Assembly: GCA_947652605.1 (NCBI GenBank)
Contig: OX393578.1
Span: 53,141,415-53,205,414 of the forward strand
Length of the DNA stretch: 64,000 nucleotides
From: Elmis aenea
Lineage: Eukaryota; Arthropoda; Insecta; Coleoptera; Elmidae
Reading direction: 5' to 3'
Positions 10,626-21,959 of this stretch are shown one piece after another (position 1 is the first letter of the stretch; every line of letters begins with the position of its first letter). Both the position numbers and the translations under genes were made by a program. The notes under the pieces were generated by a model. It searched no databases and was not told the DNA's origin. It was given only the letters and a program-made list of their open reading frames with translations.

Positions 10626-11213
10626 ACGGTTTGTAGTTAGCTAATACACCACTAAAAAAATAGTTTTTTCTCGTTTTATTGATGTATGAGTTGTTAGGTT
10701 TATCTTTAAAAATAAGGAATAACAGTATTATTGTATTTATTAAGTTTAATCAAAGTAACAATTAAAAAACGAAACTAGCTGTACTTAATTAAACACAGAA
10801 AAATTAAATATTTTAAGATATTTACAATTTATAATAGGATGATTTTTAGTTACTGTAACTTTTAATGTAAATTATAACATAGGTACAAAGTGTAGCCCAC
10901 TCTTTATGGGAAATATAATTTTAAGATCTGCTCTTTGTCAATATTAATATTTACCTAAGCATATTGCTTTTCGTTTTATAAAATGTTCTTAAAACAGCCA
11001 TTTTTAAAAAGTCAGCGGAATACAATGTCGAAAAATATTTTGAATATGGCTTCAAATAAGCAATTTATAAGCAAAAATCAAATATGTACGCCACTTTTTC
11101 GATTTTTATAAATAGCGCAAAACGATTACTTTTTTCAAGATTTTTTTCATAGAACACTTGCTCTTAAATTCATAGATCCCTTTAACTTAATGAACCAAGT
11201 CTGTATCTCGTAT
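10626..11213. other. No recognisable gene; left half of an old CAGGGTG relic near the end
   Basis: CTGTATCTCG at 11201 and ACGAGATCCCCATGCTG at 12949-12965 look like the two sides of one CAGGGTG-family arm that was split by the Harbinger-type insertion between them. Confidence 0.4.
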
Positions 11214-11538
11214 GCCCGGTTTCTCCGACACATCTCAAGATCGACTTATATAAGCCCGCCTTATATTTAAGACCGTCTCAAGATACCAATGCGTTGCACA
11301 GAAAACATATTCCGGAATCTGTTAGAACTCGGTTTGGCAACGTTGCAAGAAGTCGGCACATTTTAGCGGCAGATTGAAATGGCTAATTTTCATTGGCCAT
11401 TTACATCACAGCTGTTAAAACGGCTCCCTGTGACATCTTGTTGTTGCTATCAGCTGTTAGTCACATATAAAGTTACAGTTCGGTGTTTATTATTTTATTT
11501 TGTGTTGAAATGTCGGAAAAAAAAGAATAAATTATACC

Positions 11539-11586
11539 ATGGAGGAAAAACAATTATTAGTTAGCTTGGTGGAAGAAAATAAATAA
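11539..11586 (+). pseudogene. Start of a second Harbinger gene (possible MADF/Myb-like), truncated
   Basis: The frame MEEKQLLVSLVEENK stops after 15 codons, just before the fold-back inserted at 11602. The composition fits the start of an acidic helical domain, but the length is too short to identify a family. The position opposite the transposase is what suggests the accessory gene. Confidence 0.35.
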
Positions 11587-11601
11587 ATAGATTATGTATA
11601 C

Positions 11602-12523
11602 AGGGTGTTTGAAATTCGAGTTTAAGCATGGAGTTCTCGCTTATTATAATAGCTAGAGTATAGGTTTAAATTTGGCAAAGTTGCTAAATTTGGTGCTCAT
11701 TAATAATCCAAAGAGAAATTGAAAATATCTCCAACGGTGTCCGAGAAAATTAGGAAAAACTGGAAAATACGATTTTTGAAAATCGTCTATAACTCCTTTG
11801 GAGTATGAAATATTTCAAATGTGTAAAAACATTGCCGAAGCAACTTCTTAAGCCGAATCGGATGGTAGTCACAAATTTTTCTTAGATCAATTCGTTTTTG
11901 TTTTATGACAACCAACTTTGTTTTTGCTTATGGGCGCAAGTTTTGCTATTTACATTATCAAATAGCATTTATTTTTCTAAATCCATTGATGTATCACACA
12001 TGGTATTTTACTTTTTCTTTCATTGTCAAATTTCAAAAAATACGTTTTAAACAATAACCATTATAAATCAGGTTGGCCGGTCATTGTAGTTTAAGTTGTT
12101 TCCATGACAACCGATCAACAATCTAAAAGTTTTAAAGGCCTGTTAGTCGTAAAAATGAACTTTAATAACGAAGAAAAACGCGATATGCTGCCCATCAGAA
12201 AAAACAAAGTTGGTTGTCTAAAACAAAAACGAATCCATCTAGGAAAAATTTGTGACCACCATCCGATTCGGCTTAAAAAGTTGCTTGGGCAACTTTTTTA
12301 CACATTTAAAATATTTCAAACTCCAAAGGAGTTATAAACGATTTTTAAAAATCGTATTTTCCAGTTTTTCCTAATTTTCTCGGATACTGTTTGAGATATT
12401 TCCAATTTCTCTTTGGATTATTAATGAGCACCAAATTTAGCAACTTTGCCAATTTTAAACCTATACTCTAGCTATTATAATACGCGAGATCCCCATGCTT
12501 AAACTCGAACTTCAAACACCCTG
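11602..12523. mobile_element. 0.9-kb CAGGGTG fold-back inside the Harbinger relic
   Basis: CAGGGTGTTTGAAATTCGAG starts the left arm and CTCGAACTTCAAACACCCTG ends the right arm, with TA on both outer sides. The arms are about 330 bp. They meet the centre at CCAACTTTGTTTTTGCTTAT/AAAAAACAAAGTTGG. The roughly 230-bp centre holds the transposase start at 12155. Confidence 0.85.
12155..12190 (+). pseudogene. First 12 codons of a mariner-like transposase
   Basis: ATG is followed by NFNNEEKRDML and then runs into the right palindromic arm. The phrase resembles the M-F-T/N-N-E-E start common in insect CAGGGTG-type mariner transposases. It is only 12 residues, so weak on its own; the matching context in the other fold-backs supports it. 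Confidence 0.4.
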
Positions 12524-12540
12524 TATACTCCAATTGAGGC

Positions 12541-12714
12541 TCAAATTGATATAAGATCACAATAACTCTCTTTTGTGAGGCGAAAACGCATAAAAAAACG
12601 ATCGTATTCGAAATCCGTAAATGGATTTGCGCGAACAAATCGCCTTCGAGAAATTACAGGGTCGTACAAGTCATCATCTGCATCATCTATCATATTTATA
12701 AAGTCAATATCCAT
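12541..12714 (-). pseudogene. HARBI1-like transposase N-terminus
   Basis: The frame begins MDIDFINMIDDADDDLYD, then SRRRFVRANPFTDF, EYDRFFMRFRLTKESY, and stops after about 57 codons beside the fold-back junction. The acidic start followed by R-x-NPF and an F-xx-RFRL-K motif is characteristic of the N-terminal region of Harbinger transposases. The DDE nuclease domain is absent. The start is the first ATG in a run that is open from the acidic region onward. Confidence 0.7.
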
Positions 12715-12939
12715 ATTTAAACCTAAACCACAATTTAAACAAACATTTAACTACAAAAAAAGCATATACAAGATAATTTTAGGTTATGTACTCCAGCTCA
12801 AGTTCTAGTAAACAGCGACTCAAGATGTGAGCTCAGCTCAAGTCGAATATGTTCTTAAAATTGCTTGGTGCAACACCTTATACCGTTAAGGCGAACTTAA
12901 GATTCAGCTAGATCTTAAGATGTGTCGGAAAAACCGGGC

Positions 12940-15070
12940 ACTACAGTTACGAGATCCCCATGCTGTTCATGATAACCGGGACACGCCGTATAGCATCCAA
13001 TAAAATATTTTTAGCTAATTTCCTTCACAGGCACTTTTGTGAAAAAAGTTACCTAAAGCTAACCAAGTCATTACTGCCAGTTTTGAAGTTGTTGCTTTCT
13101 ATGAAATGATTCGAATTTTTTCACGACGCTATCGGGTTGTCTGATGCATGCTTACAAAAGAAAATTAGTTGTAAACGCAAGTTTGTATAATTAAACCAAC
13201 CTGTTTTTTGTAATCGGCCCCAACGTTTTAAAAATTAGGTTAAAAAATTATGTCGTTTTAATTAAAACCACTTTTTTCTAATGTGTAGTATTAGATGTTA
13301 ATTTTGTTTGAGGGAATTATCTCTAATTAACAGCTTTCGAAAATTATTAAACGATCAGATACGCTATCCAACATCTCCTAATTTAATTGTTTTTTTTTGC
13401 GTCAGTTTCCTGTCATAAATAATAAAACGATACGAAACGGAATCAACATAATTCAATAACTAAGAGTCGTATTTCATGCAGCATATCAATAAACATAAAT
13501 TATAAAAATAAGTACTTTGTAATTGTTGTAACGGTCCCTAAAGATACGGGTATGAGAATAATAACACGCTATGTAGCATTTCGCCAGGTTATCAAAGTTA
13601 AATTATCTCCGAATAAAATTCCCTACAACTTTATTAGTGGAGCCATAAATTGTATGTTTTTTGGCTTACGCTGACGCTGTAAAATAAATGAGTATACTTC
13701 TTGATTTGGCTACTGTTTGTCTTCAAAAACCGGTCCTAACTTTCAATAAGCAGCTCCGAGGGCCAGCTGCGGTTTAGAATTATTTATTTTATATCCTCTC
13801 CAGTTCCAACAAAATTCAATTATGTAACTCGTACGGTGTGGTGTAGTCCTGCGTTTGAGCCACAGACATTTGAAAAATATCATTTTATTACTCCGTTACT
13901 TCCAACACATACGGACGTATGATACGACTTTTACATGGCAAACAATAAAGATGAATATTCTCATAATAATTGAAGTGAAAAAGAGCTGTGTAGTTTTTTT
14001 ATTTGAAGTGACGACAACCTCGAGAGACTAGCTTCGAAAGACTACATAAAATAAGTGATATAAAAATTTAACTTATGCTTCCGAGGGAGAATTGATAATT
14101 TTTTAGCCCATCCTAGAAAGAAACTACATACTGCAAAGTAATATTATTTTTTCTGCGTCCGTCCAGAAAAAACAGCTGTTTCCAATCAAATTTTAGGGTG
14201 GAAAATACATTCTTACTAGCCTAAGACATAAAGTAACTGGTAACCATAGTAACGAGTTCTTTACCGGCCTAGGCCGGAAAGTTGCGATTTGTTTTATTGA
14301 TTTTCGATGTTATTATACCACCAAGCGCATTTTCACCTGCTGTACTTAATTAAACACAAAAAAAATTAAAAGGAGCATCAAAGTTAAGTATAATACGTTG
14401 GTTTTTAAAGTCTGATAGCTATTAAGTGTCTGCTTAAAGTCTGTTTGGGTTAATATTTTAATAACGCGCATTGTTTTAAAACTTTATTTTGCAGCTGTAG
14501 CTATAACTTCCAGTCTAAACAATCCTACAGTTTTGATAAACAAATCTGCCAAAACGTTGTTTGGATGTGAAGATAGCGGATTAGCGGCCACACAATATTT
14601 ACAAGTCTAGAGCGGTTTCACGTCAATTTTTGACATTTTTGGAGCACAATTGCGACACGATTATCGCAATTATTGTGTAGTTATCTTGTATTTCGGTAAG
14701 TTAATGTGTAATTATGAATCATACACTCGTTCGTTAAAGTGGTTGGAAAATTTATGCATCCTGCTATTGTTCACCTCTGTCGCAACGAGGCTTTGTGTGT
14801 GATCCAGGTTTGACAATACCCTTTAACAGTATTTTTGCATATGCGAGATGTAAGGTCACGATAGCCCGTAAAACTTCCGACATGTACAAATAAAACTTTA
14901 TATTCCATCATATCCTGGAAAAATTCTTTATGAAATTTAATTTAAACTTATGATACACAAGTTGAAATATCGTAAAAGATTTATTGTAGTTTGTCTGGAG
15001 CAAATTTAGGATATTTAGTCCAATATATGCAACTTATATTTAGTTCATTATTATAAAACATATTTAATAC
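12940..15070. other. Mostly non-repeat sequence
   Basis: No coding sequence could be recognised. A relic of a CAGGGTG right arm lies at 12949-12990. A perfect 14-bp palindrome, CCGGCCTAGGCCGG, lies at 14264-14277. The rest may be host non-coding DNA. Confidence 0.4.
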
Positions 15071-15900
15071 ACAGGGTGCCCACATAGAAAGGCCACAAAA
15101 TCGCTTTAATACTCAAGATGGCCACTTAAGTATACAAAAATAAGATATTAAATTACAGATAAATCTTGAAGTTTAATTTTATTAAACAGAATGTACTGGA
15201 AACGCATACAAATGGCATTTTCATTATTTACAACATTAATTTATTTTCTCTGCTTTCGTACGTCCTTGAAAAATGCTATAATTAATAATGAACGTCCAAT
15301 TAAGGGATTAATAAATTATTGTCTTAAATTAAAAAGAGTTTGGAAACAAATCACGTTCGGTTGCAGAAATAAGATTAAAAATGGCCGGGGTCAGGTTCGC
15401 TTTTCACGGATAAACGGGCCGAATCAGATATAATTAAGTGGTGCCATTAAGAAATCTGGATTAATCTTGTCGCTGTTAATGTAGCCATAATTTTACAGAT
15501 TTTTACCGTCCACTGCGTTCATTTAACCGTTTACAAACTACCGATTATTAAGGTGGACGCTTTATCAAGTTTATCATTGCATTGCCTTCTTTTTACCACG
15601 TGTACATGGACGCGGTTTGGAATTGCATCAACAGTTTTGTACTTGTACCAGTGAAGCTGCATCTTTCCGTAAAAACGAGAATTAATGCGCTATTTTCATC
15701 CGTAGAAGCTGTTTACGAGAAACCGTCGAACAACAGTGACCACCATAGTTTCCCTGAAAATTTTACATTTTATAGGAGAAAAGTATGACCTTTAAAATGT
15801 ATGCAATAAGTTTTTAATTTTTTAAAAATTAAAACACTAGGTGTTTGATCACTAAAACTGACCTAGAAGTAAGACCAACCATTGGTTTGTATCTGTTAAA
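15071..15900. other. No gene seen; lone CAGGGTG terminus at its start
   Basis: ACAGGGTGCCCACATAGAAA at 15072 looks like a left end of the CAGGGTG family, without a right partner. The remaining sequence has short uninformative open frames. Confidence 0.35.
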
Positions 15901-15917
15901 TCTTAAATCTAAGTTAC

Positions 15918-17334
15918 TTAACTAAAATCAGTCCAGCGACGTATTTTAGTTGTCATTGTTATCCTTAAGGAAATATATACACTAACACTTGCACCATGCT
16001 CTGCTTTTACACAGATCACTTGGAAAGTTCCAACGGTTTGGTTCTCTTCAGTCTTCGACATAGGTTCTGGTTGTCTAGCAGCTGAAGAACTTCTGGTTTC
16101 CGTGTAGCTGAAGCCCGACTTCAAGCTTCTTTGCAAATCTTTTGATTTCTTCTTCAACGGTTAAGATGCCCAAGTCTCGATGAAGGTCGGCATTTCTGAC
16201 AAAACAGGGAGCGTTAGGCATTTCATGTAACACCTTGTTTTGGACAGTTTGTATCTTGCGTATATTTGCAATTTTTGCACACCCCCATAGTTGTATTCCA
16301 TACAACCATGTAGGTCTAATAATTTGTTTTTAAATCAAAATTTTGTTAGATAATGACAGTTTGGAATATTTATCAATAAGCCATCTGTATTGTGCGGTTT
16401 TAATTTTAAACTCCTTTTCTTTTTTCTTAATGTGTTCTTTCCAGCTTAACTTAGCATCCAGAGTCATACCAAGATACTTTGCGGTGTTTGCGTGTGAGAC
16501 AATGGTTTCATTGATTGTTATTGCTGGAGAGTTTCTCAATCGTTTATTTGTAAAGTTGATATGGACTGATTTCGTTTCATTTAGTTTAATTTTCCACTTA
16601 TTGGTCCATTCGTGTATGGTAGTTTTTTGGTGGAAATTATATCTGTTTTACCTGTTGCCAGCAATGCTGTATCGTTCGCGAATGTAGCCAATTTCACTTG
16701 ATTCAGTTTTTGTATATCACTGGTGTAGAGTAGATACAACACAGGTCCAAGGACACTCCCTTGTGGCACAGCTTGTATTTCTTTCAATTTCGAATAGGCT
16801 TCCCCTTGTTTTACTCTAAAAAGTCTATTAGCAATGTAGGAAGTTAAGATTTTTACATATTGGTAGGGCAATATTTTGTTAAGTTTATTGATTAATCCTT
16901 CATGCCACACGTTGTCGAAGGATTGTGCGACATCAAGAAATAGAGCTGAACAGACATTTTTTTCTTCAAGTGCTTTTTCTGTTATACCGATAATACGGTG
17001 TACTTGATCTATTGTTGAGTGTTTAGGTCTGAATCCGAATTGATGATCAGGAATTAGTGATGCATTCTGAATGATTGGTTTTAATCGTTTAAGTATTAAT
17101 TTTTCGAACAACTTTGATATTGTAGTCAACAGAGAAATTGGCCTATATGATTTGACATCGTGTGGAGGTTTACCAGGTTTTGGCAGCATAATTACTTCTG
17201 CTACTTTCCAATTTGCCGGTACATATTTTAGTCTAATCGCAGCATTAAAAATATATGTTAGCATCATAATTCTTTTTTTTGGCAGTTGTTTCAGAATCTG
17301 TCCTGTGATTAGATCAAGCCCTGGTGTTTTTTAA
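15918..17334 (-). pseudogene. Jockey-type non-LTR retrotransposon, 3' part
   Basis: On the minus strand from 17334: KTPGLDLITGQILKQLP, then NWKVAEVIMLPKPGKP, SYRPISLLTTISKLFEKLI, FGFRPKHSTIDQVHRI, FLDVAQSFDNVWHEGL and VPQGSVLGPVLYLLYTSDI. These are the ordered reverse transcriptase blocks of the jockey clade. The active-site box reads FANDTALLA where FADDT is expected, so the first catalytic Asp is Asn. Downstream frames give KYLGMTLDAKLSWKEHI, LYGIQLWGCAK and VEEEIKRFAKK, the usual C-terminal region. It is 5'-truncated and has frameshifts; not functional. A related plus-strand copy lies at 39590-40540. Confidence 0.88.
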
Positions 17335-18140
17335 TAAAAAAATTAAAAATGATCCTACTTTTACACATCCAAGGCATATGTAGCCCCTTAAATGTAAAAT
17401 CACTTTAAATCCTTAACAATTACATACATTTTTTATTTCTAAGAACCCTGTTTATTACAGGTATTAACAGATTTTTATTCTTACCGGTAATGGCAAAAAT
17501 CGGCAATTTTGCAATCTCGAGACGCGATATAAGCACCTAAAATAAAACACAAAAGTGTGCAAAATCCCGAAGAAGATGCTGCCGTAAAGCAAATGAAGTT
17601 GCGCTATTTTAAAATTTAAATCCTCCGTTAATTTTCGCTGATTTGTTCTCAAATCCGTAATGACTTTTTGCGCTATTTTTCAGTAGCCGGTTTTTGCAGG
17701 TATAACTTGTTATACGTGTTGACAAACGGGTGGCAACTACTTAACAGAAAATCCACACTTTAATCTGTTTTCTTTTGTGCTCAACTTCGGTAAGCTCCTT
17801 GAATGAGGAATTAAATGTAATCCTTTTTTACCCGTTGCATCTGCGTCAGGTGTGCGATGGTTTTAGATGTTTCAAAACGCTCTGTCTAAAAGTTTTATAA
17901 GTTGTTATAAGAAACGACAGTGTCGTTACGAGATATCAGCGAGAGAGTAGTACTAAGTACGTTTTAATAATGCACACGCTACTGGCGCTAACAAAAAGGA
18001 ATGTGTTAATAAATATTGAAAATCAATGGACTAGAGATTATGGTCAAAGGCTTATGTAGAGAAACCGCAAATTACAGTCTTGTTTGAACAATTTTCCAAC
18101 TGAACAGGCACTGTTTATGAAGTTCCGTAAAGCTAAAAGT
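17335..18140. other. No recognisable feature
   Basis: AT-rich, with no domain-like open frames. Confidence 0.35.
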
Positions 18141-18144
18141 TGCG

Positions 18145-18440
18145 TTAATGAATACGTGGGTGCATTGAAAAGCTCGCCGCCTGGCATAGAAATAATTCTT
18201 TAATAGATAAAAAATTCCATTTTTTTCTACAGAATTCTTCCTCAATGCATTTATTCCAGCAATATTCCAATCTCATTAAGTCCTCCCTGTGGATCTTTAC
18301 GTCGAGATTTGCAAAATAAGCATCTACAGCCGCTATTACCTCCACAGTTGATAAAAACTTTTGTCCTGCCAATGTTTGTTCTTTGTTTGGAAACAAATGG
18401 TAGTCAGAGGTGGCCAAATCTGGAGAACACGGTGATGGGG
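18145..18440 (-). pseudogene. Mariner (DD34D-type) transposase C-terminus
   Basis: Minus-strand translation gives CSPDLATSDYHLFPN, then QTLAGQKFLSTVEVIAAVDA and LEYCWNKCIEEEF. The SPDLAxSDY box with its Asp is the third catalytic residue of mariner transposases, followed by the conserved LFP and the C-terminal WxKCI helix. Upstream coding is gone. It is unlike the DD41D fragments in the fold-backs and belongs to a separate mariner lineage. Confidence 0.8.
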
Positions 18441-18444
18441 AATC

Positions 18445-19500
18445 AATTCGTAAATGTGTTTTTCAATAATGTATATGTATTGATGTAATTGAGTAAAAAT
18501 TTCTTTTATATCTGAACAATATTTCCTTTGTTTAACTCCACTTTTATAGAAAAACTGAGGTGATCCTAATCTTTTGACCGGCAGTGTATATTTAAACTAC
18601 TGTCAAATTGCATGCTTTTGTCAAACTACTTTAGCTTTTACTCTGCTTTATAAACTTAGATAAACGTTTTGTTGTGCATGTCTTATTGGAACTGCTGATC
18701 AGTAAATTTAGTCAAATCCGAAATTGCTGTGCAGGCGCACAGGGTTTCCCTCAAAACGCTAACAAAGCTGCACTTTGGCTGCACACCACTACATGCTGGT
18801 CTTGAATTCTCTTATTAAATTTAATAAAGTGAACTTTAATGTGTTTTATGTTTATTAAAATCTAGGAGCTTGGATCAAAGTTTACTGGCTTTAGAACACA
18901 GCGGCGCAATATCTTTAACGTCCGATTCTCCGTCTCGCTTCTACGGGAGACATCAACGGGCCAAAACCAGAGGCAGACGGGGTGATGTGAAAGCGGTTTT
19001 AACGCGGAAATGCATTAGCTTAAGAGCCCCATGTACTTAGATGTAATTGCAGAAGTTCTAGTTCAAAATTGGCGATGCAACAATTCACAGATTCAAGTTT
19101 TCTAGAAACAGTTCTAATTGTTCACGATTTTCCCTTAAAACGACAATTACCGATAGCTAATTAGGCGCAATTAGCCCCGTATTATAAAACTACTTGGATA
19201 TTTGAGTTCCACAAAACGTTGAATGAACTCATTCCGTTGCAAAAAGAATTCTAATACCTCACATATTTGACGAAATCGTAACTAAGAGCATATTTTTGGA
19301 AATGAGTAAAAAAGCTTTTAATGATGTCACCGCCGTTTATGTATAAAAACCAGTTTTGAAATCATAACTCGAAGATTGTTAGCAATAAGGTGAATCTACG
19401 GACAACAATTTATTGAAACATTTTTATAGGTTTTTAATATATCGAAAATACCTATGGGAACTTGTCAGAAATATTATTTTTGGATTTTATTACTTGTAAG
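18445..19500. other. Non-repeat stretch with homeodomain-like motifs
   Basis: No gene seen. GCTAATTAGGCGCAATTAGC at 19156-19175 is a near-palindromic pair of TAATTA/AATTAG sites, with a further CAATTA just upstream. A candidate host regulatory element; the sequence alone shows no more than the motif. Confidence 0.35.
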
Positions 19501-19501
19501 A

Positions 19502-19560
19502 CAGTGGTTCTCAACCTGTGCGCGCGGCCCCTAGGGGAAGGGGGCGCGCAAAGAAATTAA
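19502..19560 (+). mobile_element. Lone hAT left terminus
   Basis: CAGTGGTTCTCAACCTGTGC followed by GC-rich CCCCTAGGGG is a standard hAT end. No right end was found within the next kilobase, so the element is probably truncated. Confidence 0.55.
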
Positions 19561-19722
19561 AGGGAAACCTATTTAATAAAACAATAAGTCAAGGTAAAAC
19601 GGCAGATTTAAATACAAATGGAGAACTTCTTTTTTTAAGTCACTTATGTACAAGAAATGGATTTTTCTAAACAATTCGAGGACCTTCTCATTTTTAATCG
19701 CAACTGCATTAAAGTATTGAAA

Positions 19723-19847
19723 GGATTGCAGTCATTACGCCTTTTTCAAGGAGTTGGACGAATCGGCCTGTAAGGATAGAATAAAGGCCCTCGAATGTTG
19801 CTCAAATAAGTGCAGTAAACTAGAGGGAAAATATGTCGAAAAATAGG
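19723..19847 (+). pseudogene. Mariner transposase C-terminal fragment
   Basis: Plus-strand frame reads FKELDESACKDRIKALE, then CSNKCSKLEGKYVEK and a stop. This is the extreme C-terminal region of a mariner transposase. The DNA around GAGTTGGACGAATCGGCCT is shared with the minus-strand relic at 45200-45560, so the two come from one family. Confidence 0.7.
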
Positions 19848-20169
19848 TATAATTATTTTTTGCCTAATAATTTGTTGATTTTCTTTCTAGGCTAAAAACA
19901 ACTCATTCTATCCTCGTGCCATACTCTATTAGCAAATATTGTCCAGCTTTACATTCAATACATACAGAGAAAGAAGGAAATCACAGAATGGTTGATTAAC
20001 TTGGTTATTTTCAAAACTTTGGTTTTTAAAATTTGGCTTGAATATATGGTTAAAAACGAAAAATTTAATGATTTTTTTTGCATTTCCGGTTCAGTAGGAA
20101 ATAAACGCATTTTTTTTTTAATGTAACAACCTGCTGGTTTTTACAACCGTTCTGAGACTTTCTTCTAAC

Positions 20170-20610
20170 CATATACAGCGGTTTTTATACAGCTGGCTGC
20201 TGTCTACCGCTATTCCTCTCTATGCCTTCAGTCATTATCCGTTGTTCCTTTTGTCCATTGCTATTCTTACCCCATCTATCCATTCCCTTTTCGGTCTTCC
20301 TCTTTTTATTTTTCTACATGGAATCCATGTCAGTGTTTGATGTGGAAATTCTATGTGCAGGCATTTTGATTAAATGACCGTACCAAATCAGTGTTTGCTC
20401 TTCAATTATATCGGTTAAGCTTTTTACTGCATTTATTCTTTCAGTATGGCCTTCTTTCTTACTTTATCCATAATCGTTAGTTGGCGAGACATTCTGCAAA
20501 AGTTCATTTCGATTGCGCGTACTCTGTCTTCTAGATATTTAGACTTGGTCCAAACATCAGCGCCGTACACAGCAAAGCCTTGTACAAAAGGCTTAGCTAC
20601 TTATTACCCG
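20170..20610 (-). pseudogene. LINE reverse transcriptase C-terminus
   Basis: Minus-strand frames give VYGADVWTKSKYLEDRVRAI, then EMNFCRMSRQL, LIWYGHLIKMPAHRI and KIKRGRPKREWIDGVRIAMD. This is the run from the end of the thumb to the basic tail, with the usual WYGH and GRP-R-xW signposts. Several frameshifts and stops. Everything upstream of the tail is missing. Confidence 0.75.
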
Positions 20611-20778
20611 ATGTCCCGGTTTCCCGGATTTGTAACAGTTAGAAATCAGTCAAAATACAACAACAAGTAATGTTATTAACCCTTTAAATATGTATGTAAC
20701 CCGTTTGTTTAACACATGTAAATTATTATGCTCATAGTATTTTGTTTAAATATTTAAAAAAATAAATTACTATATTTT

Positions 20779-21123
20779 TTGTTTTTTGACACAATAATCT
20801 GTTTTTTTTTATTTTGCGGAAAAACTGATAAGATAGCGAAAATCTCTGGGTGCCATTGAATTTAGAACATGTAATTCATATAAGGACAGCTATTCTAATA
20901 AAAATTATCCAAACAGTTTTTTTTTTAGTTCAGATATTTTTGAAATTTAATTATGTGTTGTTTTTCTTTAAAAACTCGATCATCCGTTTTCCATTTTTCT
21001 GAAAAACTTGATGTGATAGCAAAAATCTGTGTGTGCCATTGAATTCAGACGATGTTATTAATATAAGAACAGCAATTCTAAGATAAACTATACAAATAGT
21101 TTTTTCTTTAAATAGTTTTGAAG
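20779..21123. repeat. Diverged tandem duplication of about 165 bp
   Basis: Two units follow each other and share the order: AAAACT-GAT-GATAGC-AAAATCT, then GTGCCATTGAATT, then ATATAAG-ACAGC-ATTCTAA, then CAAA-AGTTTTTT. Differences are spread throughout, so the duplication is old. No coding potential. Confidence 0.65.
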
Positions 21124-21251
21124 AAAAAAAAATTTTTTAGACTTATTAAATATATGTCTGTGTTTTGAATTTATTCGATTAAGAATTTCCTATCTTTATA
21201 CAACTCTTTGCGTTTTCGTAAAGATTTTTAATGACATTTACATACATCATA

Positions 21252-21935
21252 CAGTATGTCCAAAAGGAATGGAATATGCTATATATCTCAGTAAATATCC
21301 ACTTTAGGGAAAAAATGTTTGTATAAAAGTTGTTTCGTTCTTAGTTTTCCACCATAAGACAAAATTTAAATATTTTTTTTCGAATAACAAATGCGCAAAG
21401 AAAAACAATTGATTTTTTTTAAATGAAAAGGTACCCCCCATATTGTACTCATTCGATAGAGATTTTTTTTCTCTTTTCAATGATGCAAAACTTAAGTACC
21501 CTTACTTAAGCAACTTTTGGAGAAAAATGCAAACATTATTTTAATTGATTAGTATTTATTTCTAACGAAAACATCATAAGAACTTTTTTTTTTTGACGAA
21601 ATCTACAATAAGTGTTCAAACTGTGAACTATTTACAGCTTGGCGTTTATAACATTCCCAACCGTTTCAGGTGTAATTTCTCTGATACGATCTTTTAAATT
21701 TTCGATATTCTCCGGCCTCTTAGGATAAACTGTATTTTTAAGGTGACCCCATCATTGAAAAGAGAAAAAAATCCCTTATCAAATGAATATATAGGGGTAC
21801 CTTGTCATTAAAAAAAAATCAATTGTTTTTAATTGCGCTTTTGTTATTCGAAAAAAAAATATTTAAATGTCTTATGGTGGAAAACTAAGTACCAAACAAC
21901 TTTTATACACAACATTTTTCCCTAAAGTGCACATT
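21252..21935. mobile_element. Fold-back with degenerate ends
   Basis: The left edge, TACAGTATGTCCAAAAGGAA, is a weak version of the CAGGGTG end. Paired arms run from CCACTTTAGGGAAAAAATGT (21299) to TCTCTTTTCAATGATG (about 21487) and mirror back from about 21752 to 21931. The right terminus is decayed. The centre carries a transposase C-terminus. Confidence 0.75.
21603..21752 (-). pseudogene. Mariner-like transposase C-terminus in the fold-back centre
   Basis: On the minus strand: WGHLKNTVYPKRPENIENLK followed by DRIREITPETVGNV, then, after a frame change, FEHLL and a stop. This is the region after the third catalytic Asp and the C-terminal end of a mariner-like transposase. The fragment begins precisely where the right arm ends, so the arm replaced the rest of the gene. 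Confidence 0.7.
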
Positions 21936-21959
21936 TTAATTTGCAAGTGTCTCCTATAG

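Larger units (their letters stand above)
11214..12939. mobile_element. PIF/Harbinger relic with two truncated genes
   Basis: The terminal repeats are GCCCGGTTTCTCCGACACAT at the left and its near mirror ATGTGTCGGAAAAACCGGGC at the right. Further in are the HARBI1-like transposase start on the minus strand (12714) and a second small gene start on the plus strand (11539). PIF/Harbinger elements typically encode a transposase plus a Myb/MADF-type DNA-binding partner, which fits this pair. The 3-bp flanks (GTA and CTA) are not a clean duplication. A fold-back at 11602-12523 occupies the middle, where most of both genes is missing. Confidence 0.7.

Noticed and set aside
14155..14290. Similarity to the Crypton 5' region (ACAGCTGTTT, ATAAAGTAAC, ACCGGC)
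   Set aside because: Only short scattered words match and their order is not kept over a convincing length.
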